This document shows, piece by piece, positions 20,601-27,753 of a DNA stretch of 64,000 bases (the first letter of the stretch is position 1; each line of letters begins with the position of its first letter). A program made the position numbers and the translations under genes. The notes under the pieces are model-generated. The model worked only from the letters and a program-made list of their open reading frames with translations. It had not been told where the DNA came from and made no database searches. The stretch is taken from the NCBI GenBank assembly GCA_036267635.1, contig DATAVR010000024.1:104262-168261 (forward strand). The letters run 5' to 3'. The DNA comes from JADGRB01 sp036267635. Its GTDB lineage: Bacteria; Myxococcota_A; Polyangia; Fen-1088.

Positions 20601-21456
20601 CCTCGCGGTGTGCGTAGCCGAGCCAGGTGACCAGCCAGGAGCCGGTCTTGTGGCCATTGTGGATGAAGAACGGCAACGCTAGCAGGGTGGCGTCGTCGTC
20701 GTGCCGCCAGTAGATGTTCAGCGGCAGCGCGAAGGTGAAGGCGTGGCTGGCGGTGCGGGTTGCGAAGAAGAGCGGGAAGCCGAGGTCGGTCGAGCGGGTC
20801 GGCGAGCGCCACCACCAGTAGAGGTAGACCGCCGCGCCGAACGAGCTCTTGGTCTCGGGATCCTTGAACCGCAGCGTGCCGAGGAACGGCACCGCCCAGC
20901 TCCCGGTCCCCGAGGCGTAGAAGATCGGGATGAGGCCGAACGAGCGGGTATCGCCCTGGTGGCCGCTGACGATGGGGCCGTACCAGGTGATGAGGTTCCG
21001 CTGCGCGCGGTCCTCGAACCGCCAGTAGAACGGCGCGAAGATCAGCGTGTCGGTGTGGGGGCTCCAGTAGTGCCAGTAGAGCGGCGCCACCACCCGGTAG
21101 CCGTTGGCCCCCTTCTGCGACCAGTAGAGCCCGAGCAGCTCGGTGAAGCCTCCATCCCGGTAATAGAGGTACGCGACGTTCGTTCGGAGCTGAATCGGCT
21201 GGCAGACGTTGGCCTGGCAGATGTTTTCGCCCGAGCAGTCCTCGTCGCGCTGGCAGCTCTGCGGCGCCGGCGCGGTCGTGGGTGCGGCAGCGGCCGGCGC
21301 GGGCGCAGCGTCGTTCGCCGCGAGCTCGCGGAAGGGATCGAGGCGGAGCGGTTTCGCCGAGGCATGCCCGAACGGATCCAGCGTCCCCGCGCGCGCCGTG
21401 GCGGCGGCGCAAACGAGGAGCAGCGACGAAACAAGAAGGGCGAGGGGGCGGCTCAC
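17641..21456 (-). CDS. Secreted giant protein of ~60 aromatic FPLFW-type beta repeats
   Basis: 1271 residues. A clear signal peptide (cleavage near ARA, ~23) is followed by an Ala/Pro linker and a small Cys knot (C68, C74, C80, C85). From ~95 to ~1235 there is an almost uninterrupted array of 17-19-residue units of the form T-T-x-V/L-F-P-L-F/Y-W-x-x-x-x-D-x-x-x, for example VVFPLFWRF, LFPLYY, LLPLFWYF. Each unit looks like one strand or hairpin followed by a polar Asp/Gly/Arg turn. That suggests a beta-solenoid or very large beta structure, secreted or in the outer membrane. I know no named family with this repeat. It is the last gene after glyA and the 187-residue secreted protein (16 bp gap). 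Confidence 0.75.
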   Translation of the reverse strand: MSRPLALLVSSLLLVCAAATARAGTLDPFGHASAKPLRLDPFRELAANDAAPAPAAAAPTTAPAPQSCQRDEDCSGENICQANVCQPIQLRTNVAYLYYRDGGFTELLGLYWSQKGANGYRVVAPLYWHYWSPHTDTLIFAPFYWRFEDRAQRNLITWYGPIVSGHQGDTRSFGLIPIFYASGTGSWAVPFLGTLRFKDPETKSSFGAAVYLYWWWRSPTRSTDLGFPLFFATRTASHAFTFALPLNIYWRHDDDATLLALPFFIHNGHKTGSWLVTWLGYAHREGPEYGRSLAWLYWWGGDEKAQSSYHVLFPLVWDFEGKDDGDTVVFPLIWSFRGPSRNTTIVVPFVHVRDGSWYFNTLPPLWWSSGDDKTARAHRLLVPFFYWDRADHDRATTVVTLLGGYSRDDRDGTRTWAILPFLSFAHRDRGGERKMVTPLYLSHEDRASGGMARVIGLLFYRRTDPEGSTTTLFPLFWHFWDAATGATATALFPLFERRAGPRDTSTIVGPVYWRHFTNGGWSGGLLPIAYFGENAGRSHAVVFPLFWRFAGSGSSTTVLFPLYYAHEDAHGSEGAVTPLFFYGHHDGESYAVQFPLLFHMSSARDGTSTTITPLGFVERDRDGTSVAVGPIVPLLYWRIGHDRSHFALLPLFWYFADRKADKTTTVVGPYWHRRWGGETTDGLFPLFAYRRGARPGGGDESSLTVFPLFHYRRDAETHLFVSLLGASVHGPHGDGGFLGPYGWFRNSSFDAAFVPLLYTNILRRSDGQHLTQLGPWFRVEGPGYEAQGIFPLFGHYADAKESDTWIIPSYFRLRRKNGDQVDTLPPFFWHSTFSERTTTVVGPYFERTTPTAHTVGVVPLFVHGHDADRTMTAVLPLLLYQRSSNDGTRDWFSCALFFHDRDPEGTVNALFPLYWSDVKKDRRTDILFPIFWHFADKTLDSETTLAGPFYWSHHQTDRTRGLLPIAWYSRDDGNGDASQALLPLFYEGHGRDHFSFYTLLAGYHRRGPSRFWYAGPVLHTDSPTSSFTMLAPLVFSHTSKATDTTTTVIPPLLHVSRGNPETGISSTLVLFWHYRDIATSAYVGLPLYYDVHQYHLSRTTLLLPIFGRYENKVEHDATTVIPPLLFYRHSTPTDVSMVAFPLLWDFKRGPDRTTVVFPFFVRRQSAAHVGTWIFPNYYHSEGLAADGRPDGTYRRYFFPFYDSGVKRPGDFMWEVLGGLFGHERIGHHNYLRLFYFTVETSPTMVDKTAWYGQPVAPRRKAVPRGLHVAGW

Positions 21457-21472
21457 GAAGTCGGGGCGGTCC

Positions 21473-22036
21473 CTACTGCGGGGGGAGCATCTTCCATTCG
21501 CCGTTCTCGCGGACGAAGGCCACCTCGCCGGTGTCGCTCTCGTCGCCCTTCTGGCGAAGGACCTTGAGGGTCGCCGTGTCGCCCTTGATCTTCGAATCCT
21601 TGATCTGGAACTTGGTCCCTTCGAACTCTTTCTGCATCTTCTTGATGCCGTCCTGCGCCTGTCCGAGGCCCATCTGCGTGGCCAGCATCCCCTGGTACAT
21701 GAGCGCGTAGCAGTCGATGGCCTTCTCCGCCGCGCCCTCGATCAGCGCCTTGCGCCAGCGCTCGAACGTCTTCTCCGGCGTCGCGAACTCGGGGCGCGGC
21801 GCCGGAAGCTGGAAGGAGATCGAACGGATCTTCTCCTTCGGCAGCTTCATTGTCTGGCCGTTGGCCTCGACGGTGTAGACGCCGTCGTAGTAGTGGATGA
21901 TCTTGGCGTTCAGCTTGGTCTTGTCGACGAGCTCGACGGTCTCCGCCCGCGCCGTCGCGGCGCAGAGGCTGGCCCCGAGCGCGAAGGCGGTCACCACCGC
22001 TTTCAGCCGGGTGTGATTCCGAGTGTGGTTCTCCAT
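21473..22036 (-). CDS. Secreted small protein, NTF2/DUF4878-like
   Basis: 187 residues with a signal peptide cleaved after ATARA (~31). A short N-terminal beta part (LNAKIIHYYDGVYTVEA) is followed from ~80 by helix-rich TPEKTFERWRKALIEG and then strands, ending GEVAFVRENGEWKMLPPQ. This layout resembles the periplasmic NTF2-like (DUF4878) fold, usually a ligand-binding or accessory domain. No catalytic residues can be named. It lies 30 bp after glyA and 16 bp before the giant repeat protein, in one apparent operon, so it may be an accessory of the latter. Confidence 0.68.
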   Translation of the reverse strand: MENHTRNHTRLKAVVTAFALGASLCAATARAETVELVDKTKLNAKIIHYYDGVYTVEANGQTMKLPKEKIRSISFQLPAPRPEFATPEKTFERWRKALIEGAAEKAIDCYALMYQGMLATQMGLGQAQDGIKKMQKEFEGTKFQIKDSKIKGDTATLKVLRQKGDESDTGEVAFVRENGEWKMLPPQ

Positions 22037-22066
22037 GGTCGTCCCCGCCGATTCGACCGTGAGGGC

Positions 22067-23311
22067 CTAGAGCGAGATGCCCGGCGCGGGGAACTTGCTG
22101 GTCAGCTCCCGAACTTCCGCGAGCACCTTGGCCGCCGTCGCCTCGGTCGGATCGCTGACCACGCGATCGATCCACAATCCGATCTGCCGCATCTCCGCCT
22201 CGCCCATTCCGCGGCTGGCCACCGACGGCGAGCCGAGCCGGATCCCGGACGGATCGAACGGCTTGCGCGGGTCGTAGGGGACAGCGTTGTAATTGAGCTC
22301 GATCCCGGCCTTGTCGAGCGCCTTGGCGGCGATCTTTCCGGAGACGTTCTTGTTGGTCAGATCGATCAGCATCAGGTGGTTGTCGGTCCCGCCCGAGACG
22401 ACCTGAAAGCCCTTCGACATCAACGTCTCGGCCATCACCTTGGCGTCGGCGACGACGCGCTTGGCGTAGGTCTTGAAATCGGGCTGCGCGGCCTCCTTGA
22501 GCGCGACCGCCAGCGCCGCCGTGTTGTGGACGTGCGGTCCCCCCTGAACGCCGGGGAAGACGGCCTTGTCGATCGCCTGGGCGTGCTCGGCGCGGCAGAG
22601 GATCATGCCACCGCGCGGGCCGCGCAACGTCTTGTGCGTCGTCGTCGTGACCACGTCGGCGTGGGGGATCGGCGACGGGTGCACGCCACCCGCGATGAGC
22701 CCGGCGATGTGCGCGATGTCGGCGCAGAACTTGGCGCCCACCTCGCGCGCGATCGATCCCATGATCTCGAAGTCCCAGAAGCGCGAATAGGCCGAGCCGC
22801 CGGCCCACAGAAGCTGGGGGCGCTCCTTCTTGGCCAGATCCCGGATCTCGTCGTAGTCGAGCAGGCCCGTGTCCTTGCGGATGCCGTAGGGGACCGAGTT
22901 GAAGTACTTGCCGGAGATCGACACGCTCCAGCCGTGCGTCAGGTGGCCGCCCATCGGCAGCGCCAGCCCCATCACCTTGTCGCCCGGCTTGAGGAAGGCC
23001 AGATAGACGGCCAGGTTCGCCGGCGATCCCGAATAGGGCTGCACGTTGGCGTGCGCCGCGCCGAACAGCGCCTTGGCGCGGTCGATGGCCAGCGTCTCCA
23101 GCGGGTCGACGAACTCCTGCCCTTCGTAGTAGCGCTTGCCCGGGTATCCCTCGCTGTACTTGTTGGTGAACACCGAGCTCGACGCCTCGAGGACCGCCTT
23201 CGAGACGTAGTTCTCCGAGGGGATGAGACGGATCTTCTCCGCCTGCCGGTGCTCTTCCGCACGGCAGAGCTCGAAAACCTCGGGATCACTGGTGGAAAGC
23301 GCATCCATCAT
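22067..23311 (-). CDS. glyA: Serine hydroxymethyltransferase
   Basis: 414 residues from ATG 23311 (a second ATG follows at once). This PLP enzyme interconverts serine and glycine and charges THF with one-carbon units. The PLP lysine is K227 in TTTTHKTLRGPRGG. RLIPSENYVSKAVLEA, KRYYEGQEFVDPLE and VVSGGTDNHLMLIDL are all conserved. Length equals the E. coli enzyme. A TTGACG-N18-TAGCTT promoter ends 8 nt upstream, leaving no room for a leader or a glycine riboswitch. Confidence 0.97.
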   Translation of the reverse strand: MMDALSTSDPEVFELCRAEEHRQAEKIRLIPSENYVSKAVLEASSSVFTNKYSEGYPGKRYYEGQEFVDPLETLAIDRAKALFGAAHANVQPYSGSPANLAVYLAFLKPGDKVMGLALPMGGHLTHGWSVSISGKYFNSVPYGIRKDTGLLDYDEIRDLAKKERPQLLWAGGSAYSRFWDFEIMGSIAREVGAKFCADIAHIAGLIAGGVHPSPIPHADVVTTTTHKTLRGPRGGMILCRAEHAQAIDKAVFPGVQGGPHVHNTAALAVALKEAAQPDFKTYAKRVVADAKVMAETLMSKGFQVVSGGTDNHLMLIDLTNKNVSGKIAAKALDKAGIELNYNAVPYDPRKPFDPSGIRLGSPSVASRGMGEAEMRQIGLWIDRVVSDPTEATAAKVLAEVRELTSKFPAPGISL

Positions 23312-23319
23312 GGCAGCGG

Positions 23320-23349
23320 AAGCTAGTCTCCCGGTGGGCGGTTCGTCAA
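23320..23349 (-). promoter_or_regulatory. glyA promoter, TTGACG-N18-TAGCTT
   Basis: On the minus strand TTGACG (23349-23344), 18 nt, TAGCTT (23325-23320), then 8 nt to the glyA ATG. The -35 matches 5/6 and the -10 weakly. It implies a 0-2 nt leader. Confidence 0.45.
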
Positions 23350-23431
23350 TGGATCTCACCGGGATCGGACTTAGATGTAGGTGAATCTGGTGTTTCGGCC
23401 AGAAATGCGGCATTTAATGGTCCAGTTCGGC

Positions 23432-24574
23432 ATGCAAAAGCTTCGCGGTGCGTTGATCGGCTACGGCTTCATCATGGAGAAGGGCCACGCGGCCGGCTAC
23501 CAGCAGCGGGCGGCCGGGGGCGCGGGGGACGTGGAGATCGTGGCCATCTCGGACATCTCGCCGGATCGCCGCATCTTCGCCCAGGCCGCCTGGCCGAACG
23601 CCCGGATTTATGACGACTATCGGACGCTGCTGGAGGCCGAGGCGGCGCAGATCGACTTCGTCGACATCGCGACGCCCCCCAGCGACCATGCGGCGATCGC
23701 CCTGGAGGCGCTCTCGCGCGGGCTGCACGTGCTTTGCGAAAAGCCGCTGGCGGCGTCGATCGACGAGGCGCGGTCGATGCTGCGCCAGGCGGTGAAGTCC
23801 GAGCGGGTGCTCTACCCCTGCCACAACTACAAGCACGCCCCGGTGATAAAGACGGTGCGCGGCCTCATCAAGAGCGGCCGCATCGGCAAGGTCCATCTGG
23901 TGACGCTGCAGACCTTCCGCAACACGCACGCCAAGGGGGTGACCGGCTGGCGCACCGACTGGCGTCGCGAGCGGCGCTTCTCGGGAGGCGGGATTGCCAT
24001 GGACCACGGCAGCCACACCTTCTACCTGGCGTTCGAGTGGCTCGGCTCGTACCCGACCGCGATCAGCGCGCGGGCGGCGACGCTCGGCCCGTTCGACACC
24101 GAGGATGACTTCTCGTGCAGCCTGAGATTCCCGACCGGCACCGCCTCGGCGCATCTGTCGTGGAACGCCGGGGTGCGCAAGGTGCTCTACACGCTGCACG
24201 GCGAGCGCGGCGCCATCCGCGTCGAGGACGACGACGTCGAGCTGGCGGTGCAGGATCGGGGAGCGGGTGGCGGGAGTGGATCGCCCGCCGCTACGACCTG
24301 GACCTTCGAACGGCAGGCGATCTCGTCGGACTGGATGGACTCGAGCCACGTGACCTGGTTCAACTCGCTGTTCGACGACTTCAAGGTCGCCATCGCCAAG
24401 CGCGAGTTCGTGGGGCGCGAAGCGGAGGAGGCGTTCCTCTGCGTGCAGCTCATCGCCACCGCCTACGCCTCGGCCCGCGACGGCAGCCGCGAGCTGCCCC
24501 TTCCGGGCCTGGCCGCGCTGGCGGGCGACGACCTCTCCGACCGGATTTTGCGAAAGGACGGCGCGCGTGTCTGA
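23432..24574 (+). CDS. Gfo/Idh/MocA-family oxidoreductase
   Basis: 380 residues from ATG 23432. An N-terminal NAD(P) Rossmann fold (LRGALIGYGFIMEKGHAAG) is followed by the family EKP motif (HVLCEKPLAASIDEA) and a C-terminal alpha/beta domain with GGGIAMDHGSHTFYLAFEW. Such enzymes oxidise or reduce sugars, inositols or sugar-nucleotide derivatives. The in-frame ATG 23417 and GTG 23381 are alternatives. A TTTAAT hexamer at 23413-23418 would make 23432 the first start in the transcript. It overlaps the CDP-alcohol phosphotransferase gene by 8 bp, so its substrate may be a lipid headgroup precursor. Confidence 0.85.
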   Translation: MQKLRGALIGYGFIMEKGHAAGYQQRAAGGAGDVEIVAISDISPDRRIFAQAAWPNARIYDDYRTLLEAEAAQIDFVDIATPPSDHAAIALEALSRGLHVLCEKPLAASIDEARSMLRQAVKSERVLYPCHNYKHAPVIKTVRGLIKSGRIGKVHLVTLQTFRNTHAKGVTGWRTDWRRERRFSGGGIAMDHGSHTFYLAFEWLGSYPTAISARAATLGPFDTEDDFSCSLRFPTGTASAHLSWNAGVRKVLYTLHGERGAIRVEDDDVELAVQDRGAGGGSGSPAATTWTFERQAISSDWMDSSHVTWFNSLFDDFKVAIAKREFVGREAEEAFLCVQLIATAYASARDGSRELPLPGLAALAGDDLSDRILRKDGARV

Positions 24575-25415
24575 CCTCTACATCTCAATCGCCGTGACGA
24601 GCTTCTTCGTCTCGGCGCTCATCGTCTACCTGCTCCGCTCGGCCTTCGTGGGTCGCGTCCGCCACGCGCGCACCGAGGCCGACGGCGGCAGCGTGTTCGT
24701 CAACAAGACGACGATGGAGATGGTCTACTGGATCATCGACCCGATGATCTCGTTCATCGCCGCCCTCGGGGTCACGCCCAACATGGTCACCCTCGGCTCG
24801 CTGATCCCGGCCGCGGGCGCGGGCGTGGCGATCGGGTGTGGCTGGTTCGGGCTGGGGGCGACGCTGGCCGTTCTGGCGGCGTTCGGCGACATCATCGACG
24901 GCCTCTTGGCCCGCAAGACCGGCCTCTCGTCGGACGCGGGGGAGCTGGTCGATGCGGCTGTCGATCGCTACGGCGAGATGTTTTTCTTCGGCGGCCTCGT
25001 CTACTACTACCGCGACCACGATCAGGTCCTGTTCATCGTGCTGGCAGCCATCGTCGGCTCCTTCATGGTCAGCTACACGACGGCCAAGGCCGAGGCGATG
25101 GGCGTCCCGGCCCCGCGCGGCGCCATGCGCCGAGGCGAGCGGGGCGCCTACTTGATGACCGGCGCGGCGTTCACGCCGCTCGCGAGCGCGCTCTTCGCCC
25201 ATTCGCCGTCGCTGGCCTTGCGCGAGGTGCCGATTCTGCTGGCGCTGTCGATCGTGGCGGTGGTGGCGAACATCTCGGTCGTGCAGCGCCTCCTGGCCAT
25301 CGCCGTGCTGCTTCGCGAGCGTGAGGCGGCCAGGAAGCTGACGGCGACGACCGCGGCGGCGTTCGACGACGAGGCCATGGCCACCAAGCCGGACGTCCCC
25401 GTCGGGATGGTCTAG
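24567..25415 (+). CDS. CDP-alcohol phosphatidyltransferase-family membrane enzyme
   Basis: 282 residues, GTG start. The complete catalytic signature D108-x2-D111-G-x2-A-R-x8-G125-x3-D129-x3-D133 is present. Around six membrane helices are visible. The family joins a CDP-activated lipid or alcohol to a second alcohol to make phospholipids. It is longer than a typical PgsA (~190), with an N-terminal helix and ~70-residue extension, so the acceptor (glycerol-3-phosphate, inositol phosphate or other) is not determined. It overlaps the oxidoreductase and is followed 7 bp later by a GtrA gene. Confidence 0.9.
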   Translation: MSDLYISIAVTSFFVSALIVYLLRSAFVGRVRHARTEADGGSVFVNKTTMEMVYWIIDPMISFIAALGVTPNMVTLGSLIPAAGAGVAIGCGWFGLGATLAVLAAFGDIIDGLLARKTGLSSDAGELVDAAVDRYGEMFFFGGLVYYYRDHDQVLFIVLAAIVGSFMVSYTTAKAEAMGVPAPRGAMRRGERGAYLMTGAAFTPLASALFAHSPSLALREVPILLALSIVAVVANISVVQRLLAIAVLLREREAARKLTATTAAAFDDEAMATKPDVPVGMV

Positions 25416-25422
25416 AGCAACG

Positions 25423-25848
25423 TTGGCCGAAGCAGCGCCAGATCGCCCGGAGGGGTTCTGGCAGTGGATGCGCCATCACGCGGCGTCGCTGATCGCCACC
25501 GCTGCCGACTACCTGGTGATGATCTCGTTGGTCGAGCTCTGCCGGGTGGGCCCGGTGGCGGCCACCGCGCTCGGCGCGCTCTGCGGCGCCGTCACCAACT
25601 TCACGCTGGGGCGCCGCTTCACCTACAAGAAGACCGACGTGCCGGTGGAGGGACAGGCCTGGCGCTATGCGCTCGTGTCCGGGGCCAGCCTGGGATTGAA
25701 CACGGCCGGCGAGTATCTCTTCCATCACGTGTTCGCCATCGAGTATCTCTTGGCGCGGGTGATCACCTCCGTGATCGTGAGCAACGCCTGGAACTACCCG
25801 ATGCAACGATATTTCGTATTCTCGACGCCCGCGATCAAGAGCGTCTGA
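25423..25848 (+). CDS. GtrA-like membrane protein
   Basis: 141 residues, TTG start, with four predicted membrane helices. ALGALCGAVTNFTLGRRFTY and YPMQRYFVF are characteristic of the GtrA/DPMS family (RxxxF and N-F pairs). Members are thought to help move or present polyprenyl-linked sugars across the membrane. Here it sits between a CDP-alcohol phosphotransferase and an aminotransferase, suggesting glycolipid or lipid-linked amino-sugar work. Two in-frame ATGs lie further in; the TTG gives a full first helix. Confidence 0.85.
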   Translation: MAEAAPDRPEGFWQWMRHHAASLIATAADYLVMISLVELCRVGPVAATALGALCGAVTNFTLGRRFTYKKTDVPVEGQAWRYALVSGASLGLNTAGEYLFHHVFAIEYLLARVITSVIVSNAWNYPMQRYFVFSTPAIKSV

Positions 25849-25869
25849 GCGTTCGCGCGCAATGCCCCC

Positions 25870-27234
25870 ATGAACCAGAGCCAACCCAAGAACCAGAAGG
25901 CTGCGATCGTCACCGCCGTCCCCGGACCCGAGAGCCGCGCGCTCCGGGCCCGCGAGGACGCCCACGCCGCGCCCGGCCTGCAAGGCTATGCGCTGATGGC
26001 GGGGATCGTCGTCGAGAAAGGAGAGGGGAGCGCCGTCACCGACGTCGACGGCAACAGCTACCTCGACTTCATCGGCGGCATCAACGTGAACGCGCTCGGG
26101 CACAGCCACCCGACGCTGGTGAAGGCGGTGCAGGAGCAGGCGGCCAAGGTCTCGGTCGGCTCGTTCACCTCGCGGGCACGCGTCGAGCTCGGCGAACGGC
26201 TGGCGGCCCAGCCGCCGTCGCCGGGCGTCCACCGGCTGCAGCTCTATTCGGGCGGCGCCGAGGCGGTGGAGAGCGCGCTGCGGCTCGCCAAGTGCCACAC
26301 CGGCAAGTACGAGATGGTCAGCTTCTGGGGCGGCTTCCACGGCAAGACAATGGGGGCGCTGTCGCTGATGGGGTCGACCTTCAAGGACAAGCTCGGGCCG
26401 ATGGTGCCGGGCTCCCACCAGATCCCCTACGCCGACTGCTACCGCTGCCCGATCGGCCTTTCGTACCCGAGCTGCGGCGTCGCCTGCGCCGAGATCGGCC
26501 GCAAGCAGGTGAAGACCGCCGGCGCCGGCGAGATCGCCGCGGTGATCGTCGAGCCGATGCAGGGGACGGCGGGCAACGTCATCCCGCCGAAGGAGTTCCT
26601 GCCGGCCGTGCGGGCGCTGGCCGACGAGGTCGGCGCGCTCTTGATCGTCGACGAGATGATCACCGGTCTCGGGCGCACCGGGAAGCGCTGGGGGCTCGAC
26701 CACAGCGGCGTCCGGCCCGACGTCGTCACCATCGGCAAGGCGTTCGGCGGAGGGTTCCCGCTGTCGGGGCTGCTCACCACCGACGAGATCGCGCAGGCGA
26801 AGCCGTGGGGGAACCCCTCGGGCTCGTCGTCCAGCTACGGCGGCAACCCGCTCGGCGCCGCGGCCGGCGCGGCCGCGCTCAAGATCATCGACGAGGAAGA
26901 ACTGACGGAAAATTCGCGCGTCGTGGGCGCGGCGCTCAAGCGCGAGCTGGAAGCCTTCGTCGATCGCTACCCGTTCGTCGGCTTCGTCGACGGGGCGGGG
27001 CTTCTCATCCGGATGGAGCTGGTCAAGGACAAGAAGACCAAGGAGCCGCTCCCCCGCCGGGTGACCGAGCGGATCTTCACCGAGGCGGTGAAGCGCGGCC
27101 TCTTGACCATGGCCTACTCACCGAGCTTCCGGATCCAGCCGGCGCTCACCATCGACGAGGCGACGGCCAAGAACGGCGTCGCCATCCTGCGCGAGGTGTT
27201 CGACCTGGTCGAGCGCGAACGGCTCTGGCAGTGA
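25870..27234 (+). CDS. Class III PLP aminotransferase
   Basis: 454 residues. PLP contacts D261 in LLIVDEMITGLGRTG and the Schiff-base lysine K290 in VTIGKAFGGGFPLSG. SGGAEAVESALRLAK is the phosphate-binding part. The N-terminal EGSAVTDVDGNSYLDFIGG is typical of ornithine/acetylornithine/4-aminobutyrate-type enzymes. Cys-rich YADCYRCPIGLSYPSCGVAC is an unusual insertion seen in some subgroups. Substrate not predicted. The following pgpA starts in a GTGA overlap with its stop. Confidence 0.92.
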   Translation: MNQSQPKNQKAAIVTAVPGPESRALRAREDAHAAPGLQGYALMAGIVVEKGEGSAVTDVDGNSYLDFIGGINVNALGHSHPTLVKAVQEQAAKVSVGSFTSRARVELGERLAAQPPSPGVHRLQLYSGGAEAVESALRLAKCHTGKYEMVSFWGGFHGKTMGALSLMGSTFKDKLGPMVPGSHQIPYADCYRCPIGLSYPSCGVACAEIGRKQVKTAGAGEIAAVIVEPMQGTAGNVIPPKEFLPAVRALADEVGALLIVDEMITGLGRTGKRWGLDHSGVRPDVVTIGKAFGGGFPLSGLLTTDEIAQAKPWGNPSGSSSSYGGNPLGAAAGAAALKIIDEEELTENSRVVGAALKRELEAFVDRYPFVGFVDGAGLLIRMELVKDKKTKEPLPRRVTERIFTEAVKRGLLTMAYSPSFRIQPALTIDEATAKNGVAILREVFDLVERERLWQ

Positions 27235-27740
27235 AGCGCGCGCCCGGCGCCCCGCCGCCGCCGGTGCCGCCGCCGCTCAAGGGTTGGCGCGACACCACCG
27301 CGCACGTCATCTCGGTCTGGTTCGGCTGCGGCCACGTGCCGTACATGCCGGGACACGCAGGAACCATCGGCGCCATCCCGCTTTACCTGCTGGTCCGCCC
27401 GCACGGCCCGTGGGCGGTCGCTGCGGCGGCCCTGGTGGTCACGCTGGTCGGCATCTGGGCCTCGGGCATCGTCGAGCGCCGGCTCGGCTACAAGGACCCG
27501 CAGATCGTCTGCGTCGACGAGGTGGCGGGCGTGCTCGTCACCTGGATCGCGGCGCCGCCGACCTGGCGCGCGCTGATCGTCGGCGGCCTCGCGTTTCGTC
27601 TGTTCGATCAGATCAAGCCCTGGCCGGCGCGCGCGGCAGAGCGCCTCGGCGGCGGCGCCGGCGTGATGCTCGACGACGTGGCCGCCGGCGTCTGGGGCGC
27701 GGCGCTGGTCCTCGCCGGCCGCGCCCTCGGCTGGCTCTGA
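27231..27740 (+). CDS. pgpA: Phosphatidylglycerophosphatase A
   Basis: 169 residues, GTG start overlapping the aminotransferase stop. The PgpA fold is recognisable from GHVPYMPGHAGTIGAIPLYLL, DPQIVCVDEVAGVLVTW with the acidic pair, FRLFDQIKPWPAR and MLDDVAAGVW. It removes the terminal phosphate from phosphatidylglycerophosphate. Pairing with a CDP-alcohol phosphotransferase in the same operon is consistent with glycerophospholipid headgroup synthesis. The N-terminus carries a Pro-rich extension (~15 residues). Confidence 0.92.
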   Translation: MKRAPGAPPPPVPPPLKGWRDTTAHVISVWFGCGHVPYMPGHAGTIGAIPLYLLVRPHGPWAVAAAALVVTLVGIWASGIVERRLGYKDPQIVCVDEVAGVLVTWIAAPPTWRALIVGGLAFRLFDQIKPWPARAAERLGGGAGVMLDDVAAGVWGAALVLAGRALGWL

Positions 27741-27753
27741 GCGGAGGTCCGAC

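Noticed and set aside
23312..23431. Glycine riboswitch or long leader upstream of glyA
   Set aside because: The promoter ends 8 nt before the glyA ATG and no riboswitch-like structure fits in the 120 bp divergent gap.
24567..25415. Calling the CDP-alcohol phosphotransferase pgsA because pgpA is in the operon
   Set aside because: It is ~90 residues longer than typical PgsA and its acceptor cannot be read from the motif, so no symbol is given.
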